A stretch of 32,742 bases of DNA from Woeseiaceae bacterium (GCA_028227395.1 JAOIZZ010000015.1:1-32742), one strand, 5' to 3'; counted from the first letter of the stretch, positions 19,235-28,826 are shown. The notes: generated by a model not told the origin, from the sequence alone. Made by a program: numbers and translations.

Positions 19235-19960
19235 TTAAAGCTTGAAATCTTGACCAAGATATACTTCTTTGACATATTCATTGGTAAGTATTTCTTCTGG
19301 GGTGCCGGAGGCAATTAAATTACCGTCGTTTAATATGTTTGCTTTTTGGCAGATCCCTAGTGTTTCTCTTACATTATGATCTGTTATTAGAACACCGATA
19401 CCTCTATTTTTGAGGTGTTTTATAATTCTTTGAATATCTATAACTGAAATCGGATCAACTCCAGCAAAAGGTTCGTCCAAGAGAATAAAATGAGGATCCG
19501 CAGCTAAAGCCCTAGCGATTTCAACTCTCCTTCTTTCCCCACCAGATAGATTGATTCCCATACTTTTTCTTACATGACTAATATGAAGTTCTTCTAGCAG
19601 TTGATCTAATTCGTGCTCTCTTTCTGGAAGAGATAAATCATTTCGATATTCAAGTATTGCTAATATATTTTCTTCTACAGTTAATTTTCTAAAAATAGAT
19701 GCTTCTTGAGGCAGATAGCCAAGCCCAAGTTTTGATCTTTTATGCATAGATAATTCTGTTATATTTTTTTCATCTAGGAATATAGATCCTTCGTCAGCTT
19801 TCACTAATCCCACTATAATATAAAAAGCTGTTGTTTTTCCGGCACCATTTGGACCTAATAAACCAACTACTTCTCCACTATTGATTTCCATTGAAATATT
19901 TTTAACAACATCAATAAGTTTGTAGCTTTTTGAGATATTTTTTATCTTCAAAACACTCAT
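19235..19960 (-). CDS. lptB: LPS export ABC transporter ATP-binding protein LptB
   Basis: The 241-residue cytoplasmic ATPase that powers lipopolysaccharide extraction from the inner membrane with LptF and LptG (not in this window). Walker A GPNGAGKT is at 36-43, the Q-loop is in [12 protein letters not shown], the signature LSGGE at 138-142, Walker B FILLDEP at 158-164 with FAGVDP, and the switch histidine in LITDHNVRE. The motif order and FAGVDPISV identify LptB among ABC proteins. It sits 10 bases after lptA and 8 before mgtE. Essentiality is expected from the family. Confidence 0.97.
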   Translation of the reverse strand: MSVLKIKNISKSYKLIDVVKNISMEINSGEVVGLLGPNGAGKTTAFYIIVGLVKADEGSIFLDEKNITELSMHKRSKLGLGYLPQEASIFRKLTVEENILAILEYRNDLSLPEREHELDQLLEELHISHVRKSMGINLSGGERRRVEIARALAADPHFILLDEPFAGVDPISVIDIQRIIKHLKNRGIGVLITDHNVRETLGICQKANILNDGNLIASGTPEEILTNEYVKEVYLGQDFKL

Positions 19961-19970
19961 TTTAGGCTCA

Positions 19971-20636
19971 TTAATCTATTTTACTGTTAATATTATCTTG
20001 GATTGGCTTCTCATTGTCGCTAATCCTTGGGGTATAAGTTATTTTTACTTTTGGGTTATTCTGGTTTTTTGATTGAGCTTGTATGGTTTGTTTGTTTATA
20101 TTATATACAAGGTAACTGCTAGATATCTGATTTCCATCTTCCACTATGCTTACATTACCAGAAAAATCGATTATTGCAGCATCAAAGTCATAATCGATCC
20201 GATCTGCAGTGGCTTTGGTTATACTTAACTTTTCTTCTCGATATAATTTTAATATTGCTTGTTGTTCTGAGCTTCCAGTAATTTTAGCAACTCTTATTTG
20301 ATGACCTTTGAATTCAAGATAAGTTGATGCAGCGTTAATTTCCCCATTATTTAAAATTATCTTAACATTCCCTTTGAATTGCCATACGCTATTCTCGAAA
20401 TCCAATTTATTTGCTTGCCCTGAATCTGCAATAATACTTATATTTCCCTGGCTTAATTTGAGCTTATTGAACGTTAGGATGGATTCCTCACCCTCATAAT
20501 CAGTTGATTCTGCATCTATTGTTATCGGTAATTTCGTTGTATTTATTTGAGCTAAAACTGGAGCTACAATAAAAAAAGCAAGGAATAAGCCAATTATTCG
20601 GCGAGAAATTTTATTTATATATTGGAATTGGTTCAT
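19971..20636 (-). CDS. lptA: Periplasmic LPS-bridge protein LptA
   Basis: A 221-residue periplasmic protein forming the beta-jellyroll bridge that carries LPS from LptC to LptD. An N-terminal signal (basic residues near 9-13, hydrophobic core about 14-27, probable cleavage after VLA near 29) is followed by the OstA/LptA domain: [19 protein letters not shown], then [16 protein letters not shown] and the FSGNVSI repeat. The C-terminal 30-odd residues are polar and likely disordered, making it somewhat longer than the 185-residue E. coli protein. It lies between lptC and lptB; the sequence is divergent but the motif pattern and context make the call firm. Confidence 0.92.
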   Translation of the reverse strand: MNQFQYINKISRRIIGLFLAFFIVAPVLAQINTTKLPITIDAESTDYEGEESILTFNKLKLSQGNISIIADSGQANKLDFENSVWQFKGNVKIILNNGEINAASTYLEFKGHQIRVAKITGSSEQQAILKLYREEKLSITKATADRIDYDFDAAIIDFSGNVSIVEDGNQISSSYLVYNINKQTIQAQSKNQNNPKVKITYTPRISDNEKPIQDNINSKID

Positions 20637-20650
20637 CTTTCTTTTGCTTA

Positions 20651-20670
20651 GTAAGAGGTTAACTTCTTAC
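20651..20670. repeat. 20-base near-palindrome between lptC and lptA
   Basis: GTAAGAGGTTAACTTCTTAC is self-complementary except for one symmetric pair. It covers the 33-base lptC-lptA spacer next to the lptC stop codon. As RNA it would form a short stem with an eight-base loop, which might affect lptA translation or mRNA stability. Confidence 0.4.
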
Positions 20671-21245
20671 TATAAGAGAATTGAGGGTAGAAAAGTACCA
20701 TTTATTTGCGATTGAAGCTCAAGCTTATCTTTATTCAAAGTTGCTAACATGCCTGTTGCTGTAAGATTGTGATTGCCTAACTTAATTTTAACTTCCTTGT
20801 TCGTTTTAACTATATATTCACTTGGATTGAGCTCTAATTGATCCGAATATATTATGGTTTGATTCACTAATGATCGTCCACTTTTTGCGGTTACATCTCC
20901 CTCAAGAAAAAGAAATTCGTTTTCGCTGAATTTACTTGCGACATCCGAAGTTAATGACCAAGAAACATTTGATTCTGGTGTGTAAGTTATTGTTACATTG
21001 TAAAATTTGATTAAGTCTCTTGATTCCTGTTCTGCGTAATCAGCCTCAAGAGTAAATAGATATAATCCAGATTTGGCAGTATTTAATATTTTCGTTGAGC
21101 TTAGATAGAATCTATTTTTTATAGATTCATTTGAGCTCAGTTTATCAATGCTTTCTGTTTCAAAAGATTGTGTAAAAATATAGCTTCCAGCTGCAATAAT
21201 TATTAGCAGTATGGTTCCTAAATGATTTTTTAAATTTACAGGCAT
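20670..21245 (-). CDS. lptC: LPS export protein LptC
   Basis: A 191-residue bitopic inner-membrane protein that accepts LPS from the LptB2FG transporter and passes it to LptA. One N-terminal membrane helix (about residues 9-26, LGTILLIIIAAGSYIF) anchors a periplasmic LptC domain, recognisable by LFTLEADYAEQESRDLIKF and WSLTSDVASKFSENEFLFL with the LEGDV strand that follows. The sequence is divergent, as LptC usually is, and the call relies on domain pattern plus its place between kdsC and lptA. It begins four bases after the kdsC stop, indicating translational coupling. Confidence 0.9.
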   Translation of the reverse strand: MPVNLKNHLGTILLIIIAAGSYIFTQSFETESIDKLSSNESIKNRFYLSSTKILNTAKSGLYLFTLEADYAEQESRDLIKFYNVTITYTPESNVSWSLTSDVASKFSENEFLFLEGDVTAKSGRSLVNQTIIYSDQLELNPSEYIVKTNKEVKIKLGNHNLTATGMLATLNKDKLELQSQINGTFLPSILL

Positions 21246-21249
21246 TTCT

Positions 21250-21732
21250 TTAATTTAATTGTTTAAGCATTAAATCGGTAATTTCTCTAATTGCTCCAGA
21301 GCCACCTGATTTTTTAGTTATATATTTAGCTATTTCTTTGACTTCAGATCTAGCGTTAGCTACAGCAATAGGTAATCCAACGATATTCAAAATATTAATA
21401 TCTGGAATATCATCACCAACAAATGCACAGTCTTTTTGGCCTAAAGAGTATTCTTTTAAAAGGATTTGAAGGGTTATCTCTTTGTTTTTGCAACCAAGAT
21501 ACACATGTTTGATACCCAGCTCTTCCATGCGCAATGATACTGCTTTGGATTTCCTGCCACTTATTACAGCTACTTTTATACCAGCCTCAAGAATTTGACG
21601 AATCCCCTGCCCGTCTTGAGTGTGAAATGCTTTTGATTCTACTCCGGCATCATTAATATAAATTCGACCATCAGTAAATACACCATCAACATCGAAGACA
21701 ATTAATTTAATATTTTTAAAACTATTCTCCAT
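21250..21732 (-). CDS. kdsC: 3-deoxy-D-manno-octulosonate 8-phosphate phosphatase
   Basis: A 160-residue HAD-superfamily phosphatase without a cap domain (C0), removing phosphate from KDO-8-phosphate during LPS inner-core synthesis. Catalytic aspartates D14 and D16 are in FDVDGVFTDG, a slight variant of the usual DVDGVLTDG; motif II is VISGR at 56-60, the lysine motif follows in YLGCKNKE, and VGDD at 105-108 gives the metal aspartates. The length is slightly under the E. coli protein. Its start lies two bases from the kdsD stop, so the kdsD and kdsC enzymes, the first and third steps of KDO synthesis, are made together. Confidence 0.95.
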   Translation of the reverse strand: MENSFKNIKLIVFDVDGVFTDGRIYINDAGVESKAFHTQDGQGIRQILEAGIKVAVISGRKSKAVSLRMEELGIKHVYLGCKNKEITLQILLKEYSLGQKDCAFVGDDIPDINILNIVGLPIAVANARSEVKEIAKYITKKSGGSGAIREITDLMLKQLN

Positions 21733-21734
21733 AA

Positions 21735-22727
21735 TTACACAGATCGAACAATTCCAGCTTGCAATAAATCATGGATGTTAAGTGCTCCTTGCAATATTTT
21801 ATTTTCGTTCGTGACCAATAAATGAGTTATTTTGTGATGCTTTAGAAGCTTCATTGAAGCAATGGCCAGCATATCTTTTTCGACTGTTTTATATTTCGTA
21901 CTCATGACGTCACTCATGTGAGTTTTGTGAATATCAATTTTTGAATCCAGCGTTCTCCTTAAGTCACCATCTGTAAAAATACCTAAGACTTCTTTGTTTT
22001 CATCTATTATAGCCACCATGCCTAAATTTTTTTGTGAAATCTCTATTAATCCCTCACTTAGCATTTGTTCTGGTTTTACAGTCGGAATTTTTTCACCTGT
22101 ATGCATTATATCAGCGACTTTTAAAAGCAGTCGTTTACCTAGTGATCCATTTGGATGTGATTTAGCGAAATCTTCAGTTGAAAAATTTCGACATTCAATA
22201 AGCGTTGCTGCAAGTGCATCACCCACTGCAAGACTAGCAGTTGTGCTTGCGGTTGGTGCCAGGTTTAATGGGCATGCCTCTTTTTCAATATCAACTAAAA
22301 TATGAGTATCGGATGCTTTTGCAATGCTAGAGTTAGAATTACCTGTTATTGAGATTAGCTTTAACTCCATTTTCTTCAATGAAGGTAAGAGGCTTATCAA
22401 TTCTTCAGTTTCTCCGGAATATGACATCGCTAAAATTATATCTGTAGGAGATATCATACCTAAGTCACCATGACTGGCATCAGCAGCATTGATAAAAAAT
22501 GATGATGTTCCTGTACTTGATAATGTTGCTGAAATTTTACGAGCAATATGCCCAGATTTCCCTATACCAATAGTTACTAACTTGCCATTTGATCCCAGTA
22601 TGAGCTTGCAAGCATCACAGAAAGCTTCATTTAGAGAATCTGCTACATTTTTGATCGCGTCAGATTCAACATACATAACCTCTCTAGCGAGCGATAAGAT
22701 TTCATGGCTTGTCATTTTATTCTTCAT
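21735..22727 (-). CDS. kdsD: D-arabinose-5-phosphate isomerase
   Basis: A 330-residue isomerase converting ribulose-5-phosphate to arabinose-5-phosphate, the first committed step to KDO. The SIS domain (about 40-180) shows GIGKSGHIARKISATLSSTG and AADASHGDLGMI, with YSGETEE, and two CBS motifs occupy about 210-325. This SIS-CBS arrangement and length are characteristic of KdsD. The ATG at 22727 is used; a second ATG four codons later is also possible. Together with kdsC and lptCAB it forms an LPS synthesis and export operon, here preceded by a yrbG-like exchanger 36 bases upstream, as in E. coli. Confidence 0.95.
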   Translation of the reverse strand: MKNKMTSHEILSLAREVMYVESDAIKNVADSLNEAFCDACKLILGSNGKLVTIGIGKSGHIARKISATLSSTGTSSFFINAADASHGDLGMISPTDIILAMSYSGETEELISLLPSLKKMELKLISITGNSNSSIAKASDTHILVDIEKEACPLNLAPTASTTASLAVGDALAATLIECRNFSTEDFAKSHPNGSLGKRLLLKVADIMHTGEKIPTVKPEQMLSEGLIEISQKNLGMVAIIDENKEVLGIFTDGDLRRTLDSKIDIHKTHMSDVMSTKYKTVEKDMLAIASMKLLKHHKITHLLVTNENKILQGALNIHDLLQAGIVRSV

Positions 22728-22763
22728 ACTTATCTTGAAATTAAAACTATTTTTCGTTTAGGG

Positions 22764-23714
22764 TTAAGAGATTATAAAAACTATATAAAAACAATATATC
22801 GTCAACAAGCTAAAACCTTCGAATCTTTTGATAACTTTGTTTTTTCTATAAGCTATTACAAAGATTGATAAGGTCAAACTTAACATAATCAGGTAGTGAA
22901 CGGATAGAATATTATCAGGCAGTTTACTGGGTGAAATCGCTGTAGCCGTCCCAATAACCGCCAGCAGGTTAAAGATATTTGACCCAATAATATTCCCAAC
23001 AGCTAGTCCGTATTCTTTTTTTAGAGCGCTAGTGATAGAAACACTTAATTCAGGTAGGCTGGTGCCGATAGCTACCAAAGTAATGCCTATTACAGTTTCA
23101 GATATTTCTAGTGTATGTGCAATTTTCACCGCATTATGCACTATAATATCAGCACCAGTAAAAAGGAGAACTAAGCCTAATATCAAAAGAGTGAGAGCTT
23201 TTTTAGTAGTAAAGGTTTTGTAATTATTTTTTTTGAAATCATCTTGTTCAATATTTTCATTTGATAATTTTAAACTAAACCTAACTAGCCATATCATAAC
23301 TAGAATGAAGCCACCTAAAATCAGCCTTCCTTCATTAACACTTATAGCGTTATCAATAAGTGGAAGAATCATTATTAGAGAAACTAGAAGTAAAAGTGTA
23401 ATTAGTTTTTTATATACTTTTGAGGTCATTTGTAATGGTCTTATTAATGCCATTGTCCCTAAAACAAGACCTATATTTGCAGTATTGGAACCAATTGCAT
23501 TTCCAATTGCCAAGCTGGACTCACCATCTAATGCAGCGACCAGTGAAACCAATATTTCTGGCACAGAGGTTGCAAAAGCGACTATAGTGAGTCCTATTAC
23601 TATTATTGGTATCTGCATATTTTTTGCGACGGATGCGGCTCCATCTACAAAATAGTTTGAACCAATAACTAGAATCATTATCCCAATTGCAAGTAGTGTA
23701 ATATCTATAAGCAT
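22764..23714 (-). CDS. yrbG: Calcium/sodium antiporter family membrane protein (YrbG-like)
   Basis: A 316-residue inner-membrane protein of the Ca2+/cation antiporter (CaCA) superfamily with about ten membrane helices and two inverted alpha repeats. The first repeat holds AFATSVPE at 46-53 (E53) and GNAIGSNTANIGLVLG; the second AIGTSLPE at 215-222 (E222) and GNIIGSNIFNLLAVIG. The two glutamates are the predicted ion ligands. A charged cytoplasmic loop (about 150-172) separates the halves. Ion choice and direction cannot be read from sequence, and E. coli YrbG itself has no firm role. It heads the LPS operon and is divergent from ibaG, with 149 bases between. In E. coli and Pseudomonas the mla genes start on the other side; they are absent here. 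Confidence 0.9.
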   Translation of the reverse strand: MLIDITLLAIGIMILVIGSNYFVDGAASVAKNMQIPIIVIGLTIVAFATSVPEILVSLVAALDGESSLAIGNAIGSNTANIGLVLGTMALIRPLQMTSKVYKKLITLLLLVSLIMILPLIDNAISVNEGRLILGGFILVMIWLVRFSLKLSNENIEQDDFKKNNYKTFTTKKALTLLILGLVLLFTGADIIVHNAVKIAHTLEISETVIGITLVAIGTSLPELSVSITSALKKEYGLAVGNIIGSNIFNLLAVIGTATAISPSKLPDNILSVHYLIMLSLTLSIFVIAYRKNKVIKRFEGFSLLTIYCFYIVFIIS

Positions 23715-23863
23715 AATTTAATTATTATTTTTTAAAGTTATATTTATTGTCATTTTGAATTAGAATTTAACGGAGTAATACATAATATCTCTATTTTATG
23801 TGTTTGTGTTGATTTGTTAGTCTTTGGATAAGCAAGAATTTTTTTTATTAGGAATAGTTAATT

Positions 23864-25367
<1,504 letters not shown>

Positions 25368-25517
25368 AAATTGTATTTCTATATGTATATGCTCTAGCCA
25401 ATCATCATAATCACCGTGTATAATATTCAAATTAGAGACCACTATTTCGCACTTACGATAATATTAGATTAATAAAAATCTTAAATACTAAAGAAGCTAA
25501 ATTTAAATCAATTATTA

Positions 25518-25535
25518 TTGACTAAATTAAGTCAA
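25518..25535. promoter_or_regulatory. IscR-like palindrome upstream of petABC
   Basis: TTGACTAAATTAAGTCAA is an 18-base inverted repeat with a single mismatched symmetric pair, 72 bases before the petA start. It resembles the GACT-N5-AGTC core of type 1 IscR sites, but the arms here are six bases apart rather than five. A TACAAT hexamer at 25563-25568 could be the -10 of the pet promoter. Binding by an Fe-S sensing regulator is conjecture. The rest of the 239-base spacer (25368-25606) holds a TATAAT at 25419-25424 with no matching -35 and no gene that I can see. Confidence 0.4.
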
Positions 25536-25606
25536 ATATGTGCTCAAAAGCGTATTAAAAAATACAATAGATAAACTTTTTGATTGGATCGATGGAGTAA
25601 GATTAA

Positions 25607-26191
25607 ATGACAGAAAAAGTTGATCAAAGTAAGCGTCACTTCTTAACTATCGCAACTGCGGTTACAGGTGGTGCAGGCATTGCTTTTGCTGCAGTTCCAT
25701 TCTTATCCTCATTAAAACCAAGCGCAAGAGCGCGAGCATTAGGTGCTCCTGTCGAAGTTCCCTTAGCGTCATTAGAGCCCGGAGAAATGATCCGAGTAGT
25801 TTGGCGGGGGCGTCTTGTATATGTCCTAAGAAGGACAGAGGAAATGCTGGGGAGGTTGGTCGGGGTAACAGAGTATCTTAGAGATCCAAATTCTTCTAAT
25901 GTGGAATTACAGCCTAGTTATGCTACAAATGAGCATCGCTCACTGAATCCAGAGTACCTTGTCGTGGAAGGATCATGCACTCATTTGGGTTGTGCGCCGT
26001 TACCTCAATTTGAAGTTACTCCCTCATCAGATTGGTTTGGTGGCTTCTTTTGTCCTTGTCATGGCTCAAAATTTGATTTATCTGGAAGAGTCTATAAGGG
26101 TGTTCCAGCCCCAACTAACTTAAGAGTTCCTCCATATACTTTCAGTCAAACCAATGTGATTACCATTGGTATTGATTCAGGATCTGCATAA
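25607..26191 (+). CDS. petA: Ubiquinol-cytochrome c reductase Rieske iron-sulfur subunit
   Basis: A 194-residue Rieske protein of the cytochrome bc1 complex, taking the first electron from ubiquinol on the periplasmic face. A signal-anchor begins SKRHFLTIATAVTGG: the Tat position has K9-R10 instead of two arginines. After the hydrophobic anchor (about 16-34) and the flexible hinge, the [2Fe-2S] site shows GSCTHLGC (C124, H126, C129) and CPCHGS (C149, C151, H152), with VPAPTNLRVPPY at the end. The start at 25607 has GGAG nine bases upstream. Its stop overlaps the petB start by one base (TAATG), so the operon is translationally coupled. Confidence 0.97.
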   Translation: MTEKVDQSKRHFLTIATAVTGGAGIAFAAVPFLSSLKPSARARALGAPVEVPLASLEPGEMIRVVWRGRLVYVLRRTEEMLGRLVGVTEYLRDPNSSNVELQPSYATNEHRSLNPEYLVVEGSCTHLGCAPLPQFEVTPSSDWFGGFFCPCHGSKFDLSGRVYKGVPAPTNLRVPPYTFSQTNVITIGIDSGSA

Positions 26192-27432
26192 TGGCTAATA
26201 ATGAAAAAAAACAATCAGAAAGTTCTAGTAAACTACTAAATTGGATTGACGAGCGTTTCCCTTATACGGAAACAATGAGATACCACATCACCGAATATTA
26301 TGCGTCAAAAAATTTCAATTTTTGGTATGTATTTGGAGTCTTGGCCATGGTTATTTTGGTCATCCAGCTATTCACAGGAATTTTCTTGACGATGAATTAT
26401 AAGCCTTCTGCGACAGATGCTTTTTCATCAGTCGAATATATTATGCGAGATGTCGAATGGGGCTGGTTAATTCGATATATGCACTCCACTGGTGCCTCTT
26501 TCTTTTTTATTGTGGTTTATCTGCATATGTTTAGAGCCATGCTTTACGGATCTTATAAAAAACCAAGAGAGCTAATTTGGATTATCGGAATGTTAATTTT
26601 TATAGTGCTCATGGCAGAAGCATTTGCTGGGTATCTTTTGCCTTGGGGCCAAATGTCATATTGGGGTGCCCAAGTAATCATTTCAATATTTGGCGCAATT
26701 CCCTTTATAGGTGAAGCGTTAGTTGAGATTATTCGCGGCGATTACTCTATCTCTGATATTACGCTTAATCGTTTTTTTGCCTTGCATGTTATTGCATTGC
26801 CTTTAGCTTTAGTTGCACTGATTTTTGTTCATATTGTTGCATTACATGAAGTAGGTTCGAATAACCCTGATGGTATTGATATCAAAAAATATAAAAATGA
26901 AGAAGGTATTCCAATAGATGGAGTAGCTTTTCATCCTTACCATACAAGTAAAGATTTGGTTGCTATAATTATATTTTTGATGATCTTTTCTATGGTTGTA
27001 TTTTTTGCACCAGAGATGGGAGGTTACTTTTTAGAGTATTCGAATTTTGAAAAAGCGAATCCTATGGCAACCCCTGAACATATCGTTCCCGTTTGGTATT
27101 TTACTCCTTTTTACGCTTTATTAAGAGCAGTTCCAGATAAGTTGGGTGGAGCTATCTTAATGGGTCTCGCTGTTATTTTGCCATTATTCTTACCATGGCT
27201 TGATCGTGCAAAAGTAAAATCTATTCGATATCGAGGCTGGATTTACAAGACAGCCTTATCATTATTTGCTATAAGTTTTATTGCTTTAGGCGTGCTTGGC
27301 GTTCTTCCTGCAGAAGGAATTTATATTTTGTTAGCGAGAATATTTGGTGCATTGTATTTTGGCTTTTTTATCCTGATGCCCTACTACACCAAGATTGATA
27401 AGACAAAACCTGTCCCAGACAGAGTGACTTAG
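26191..27432 (+). CDS. petB: Cytochrome b subunit of the bc1 complex
   Basis: A 413-residue membrane protein with eight predicted helices, carrying haems bL and bH and both quinone sites. Haem ligands are H98 and H112 in helix B (14 apart), and H199 and H214 in helix D (15 apart, one more than in mitochondrial and Rhodobacter sequences). The Qo motif reads PVWY at 300-303 instead of PEWY, a variant known from beta- and gammaproteobacteria. HEVGSNNPDG follows helix D. The N-terminal 20 residues are polar and the C-terminus ends in a charged cytoplasmic tail. It follows petA with a one-base overlap and precedes petC by two bases. Confidence 0.97.
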   Translation: MANNEKKQSESSSKLLNWIDERFPYTETMRYHITEYYASKNFNFWYVFGVLAMVILVIQLFTGIFLTMNYKPSATDAFSSVEYIMRDVEWGWLIRYMHSTGASFFFIVVYLHMFRAMLYGSYKKPRELIWIIGMLIFIVLMAEAFAGYLLPWGQMSYWGAQVIISIFGAIPFIGEALVEIIRGDYSISDITLNRFFALHVIALPLALVALIFVHIVALHEVGSNNPDGIDIKKYKNEEGIPIDGVAFHPYHTSKDLVAIIIFLMIFSMVVFFAPEMGGYFLEYSNFEKANPMATPEHIVPVWYFTPFYALLRAVPDKLGGAILMGLAVILPLFLPWLDRAKVKSIRYRGWIYKTALSLFAISFIALGVLGVLPAEGIYILLARIFGALYFGFFILMPYYTKIDKTKPVPDRVT

Positions 27433-27434
27433 AT

Positions 27435-28154
27435 ATGAATAGTTATAAGACAATATTTCCTCTAGTACTGATTGTAATATTATTTACAATAAATACTTTC
27501 GCCGCAACTGGTAAATCTTTACAGAATGCAAATAATGATCCTCAAGATATTAAATCACTTCAAAGTGGTGCGCGTAATTTTATGAACTATTGTTCTGGCT
27601 GCCATTCAGCTGAATATGTACGTTATAACGTAATTGCTTCTGATCTTGGTTTAAGTGATGCTCAATTACAAGAAAACTTGATGTTTAACGCACAACAACC
27701 CTTCGAAACAATTAATGCTTCTATGCCATCTATGGATGCTGCTGGATGGTTTGGCCAAGCGCCCCCTGATCTTTCCTTAATGGCTAGAGCAAAGAGCACG
27801 GATTATATTTATAGTTTTTTAAAGAGTTTTTATATTGATCAATCAAGTCCCACTGGAGTTGATAATTTAATTCTAGCAGGGACAAGTATGCCAAATGTTC
27901 TTTGGGAGCTTCAAGGTCACCAAGTTATTATTGGAGAGCAAGGATCAGAGCATCTCGAGCTCAGCAGTCCCGGCAAAATGTCCGAGAAAGAATTTGATAT
28001 TTTTCTTCGAGATACCGTTAATTTTTTAGAGTATATAAGTGAGCCAATAAGAAATGCCAGGCGTGCATTAGGCATTAAAGTACTAATGTTTTTGGCATTT
28101 TTCTTAATATTGGCTTATCTTTTAAAGAAAGAAATTTGGAAAGACGTGAAGTAA
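27435..28154 (+). CDS. petC: Cytochrome c1 subunit of the bc1 complex
   Basis: A 239-residue cytochrome c1. The N-terminus is a Sec signal (MNSYKTIFPLVLIVILF, cleavage probably after FAA near 24), so the haem domain is periplasmic. Haem c binds at NYCSGCHSAEY with C53, C56 and H57; the axial methionine is M152 in AGTSMPNVLWELQG. One C-terminal membrane helix (about 215-232, VLMFLAFFLILAYLL) anchors it to the complex, ending with KKEIWKDVK. The order petA-petB-petC is standard. The CXXCH site needs a cytochrome c maturation system elsewhere in the genome. A 42-base spacer separates it from sspA. Confidence 0.96.
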   Translation: MNSYKTIFPLVLIVILFTINTFAATGKSLQNANNDPQDIKSLQSGARNFMNYCSGCHSAEYVRYNVIASDLGLSDAQLQENLMFNAQQPFETINASMPSMDAAGWFGQAPPDLSLMARAKSTDYIYSFLKSFYIDQSSPTGVDNLILAGTSMPNVLWELQGHQVIIGEQGSEHLELSSPGKMSEKEFDIFLRDTVNFLEYISEPIRNARRALGIKVLMFLAFFLILAYLLKKEIWKDVK

Positions 28155-28172
28155 GTTTGTGAAAGAATTTAA

Positions 28173-28188
28173 CTTTTTTTAAAAAAAG
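28173..28188. repeat. T7-A7 palindrome before sspA
   Basis: A C, seven T, seven A, G run forms a perfect 16-base palindrome between petC and sspA. Its A-rich half overlaps the AAAGGA ribosome binding site of sspA, so a weak RNA stem could mask it; homopolymer runs also make it slippage-prone. Confidence 0.35.
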
Positions 28189-28196
28189 GATCATTA

Positions 28197-28826
28197 ATGT
28201 CAGTCATAGCAAACAGAAGATCGGTAATGAATTTATTTTCAAGACCAACGTGCATTCACAGTCATCGTACTAGAATTGTATTGGCAGAGAAAAATATCAA
28301 CATAGATATCACCAGTGTAGTTGGACCAGACTTACCTGAGGATCTAATGGATGTAAACCCATATCATACATTACCAACGTTAATTGATAGAGATCTTGTT
28401 CTCTATGATTCACGTGTCATTATTGAATACTTAGATGAGCGTTTTCCTCATCCACCACTAATGCCTGTAGACCCAGTTACTCGAGCACAATTCAGAATGG
28501 CCTTATACAGAATAGAGCAGGACTGGTATTCTTTAGCTGATAAATTTGCTGCGAATGGCGAAGGGAAGCTAGCAACAAAACCAAAAAAAATGTTACGTGA
28601 AAGTATCTTGGCTGCTGTCGATCTATTTTCAATTAAATCTTATTTTATTAGTGATGATTTCTCATTAGTCGATTGTACTATTGCACCTATATTATGGAGA
28701 TTGCCTGAATATGGTATTGATTTAGGCTCGAATGTGCCATCAATTGATAAGTATATGGATAGAGTTTTTGATCGACCCTCATTTCGAGAGAGCTTAAGCG
28801 AGCTAGAACAAGAGATGCGACTCTAG
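28197..28826 (+). CDS. sspA: Stringent starvation protein A
   Basis: A 209-residue glutathione-S-transferase-fold protein that in E. coli binds RNA polymerase and alters promoter choice in stationary phase. The N-terminal thioredoxin-like domain starts VMNLFSRPTCIHSHRTRIVLAEK, with NPYHTLPTL and DSRVIIEYLDERFPHPPLMP, the last a hallmark of SspA; the C-terminal helical domain follows from about residue 90. GST-type catalysis is not expected. The start is supported by AAAGGA about six bases upstream. Its position after petABC and before sspB is the usual gammaproteobacterial order. Confidence 0.95.
   Translation: MSVIANRRSVMNLFSRPTCIHSHRTRIVLAEKNINIDITSVVGPDLPEDLMDVNPYHTLPTLIDRDLVLYDSRVIIEYLDERFPHPPLMPVDPVTRAQFRMALYRIEQDWYSLADKFAANGEGKLATKPKKMLRESILAAVDLFSIKSYFISDDFSLVDCTIAPILWRLPEYGIDLGSNVPSIDKYMDRVFDRPSFRESLSELEQEMRL

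Noticed and set aside
23233-23655. 140-codon plus-strand open frame inside yrbG
   Set aside because: It lies antisense to a well-conserved CaCA antiporter, with no family resemblance or ribosome binding site; it is a shadow frame.
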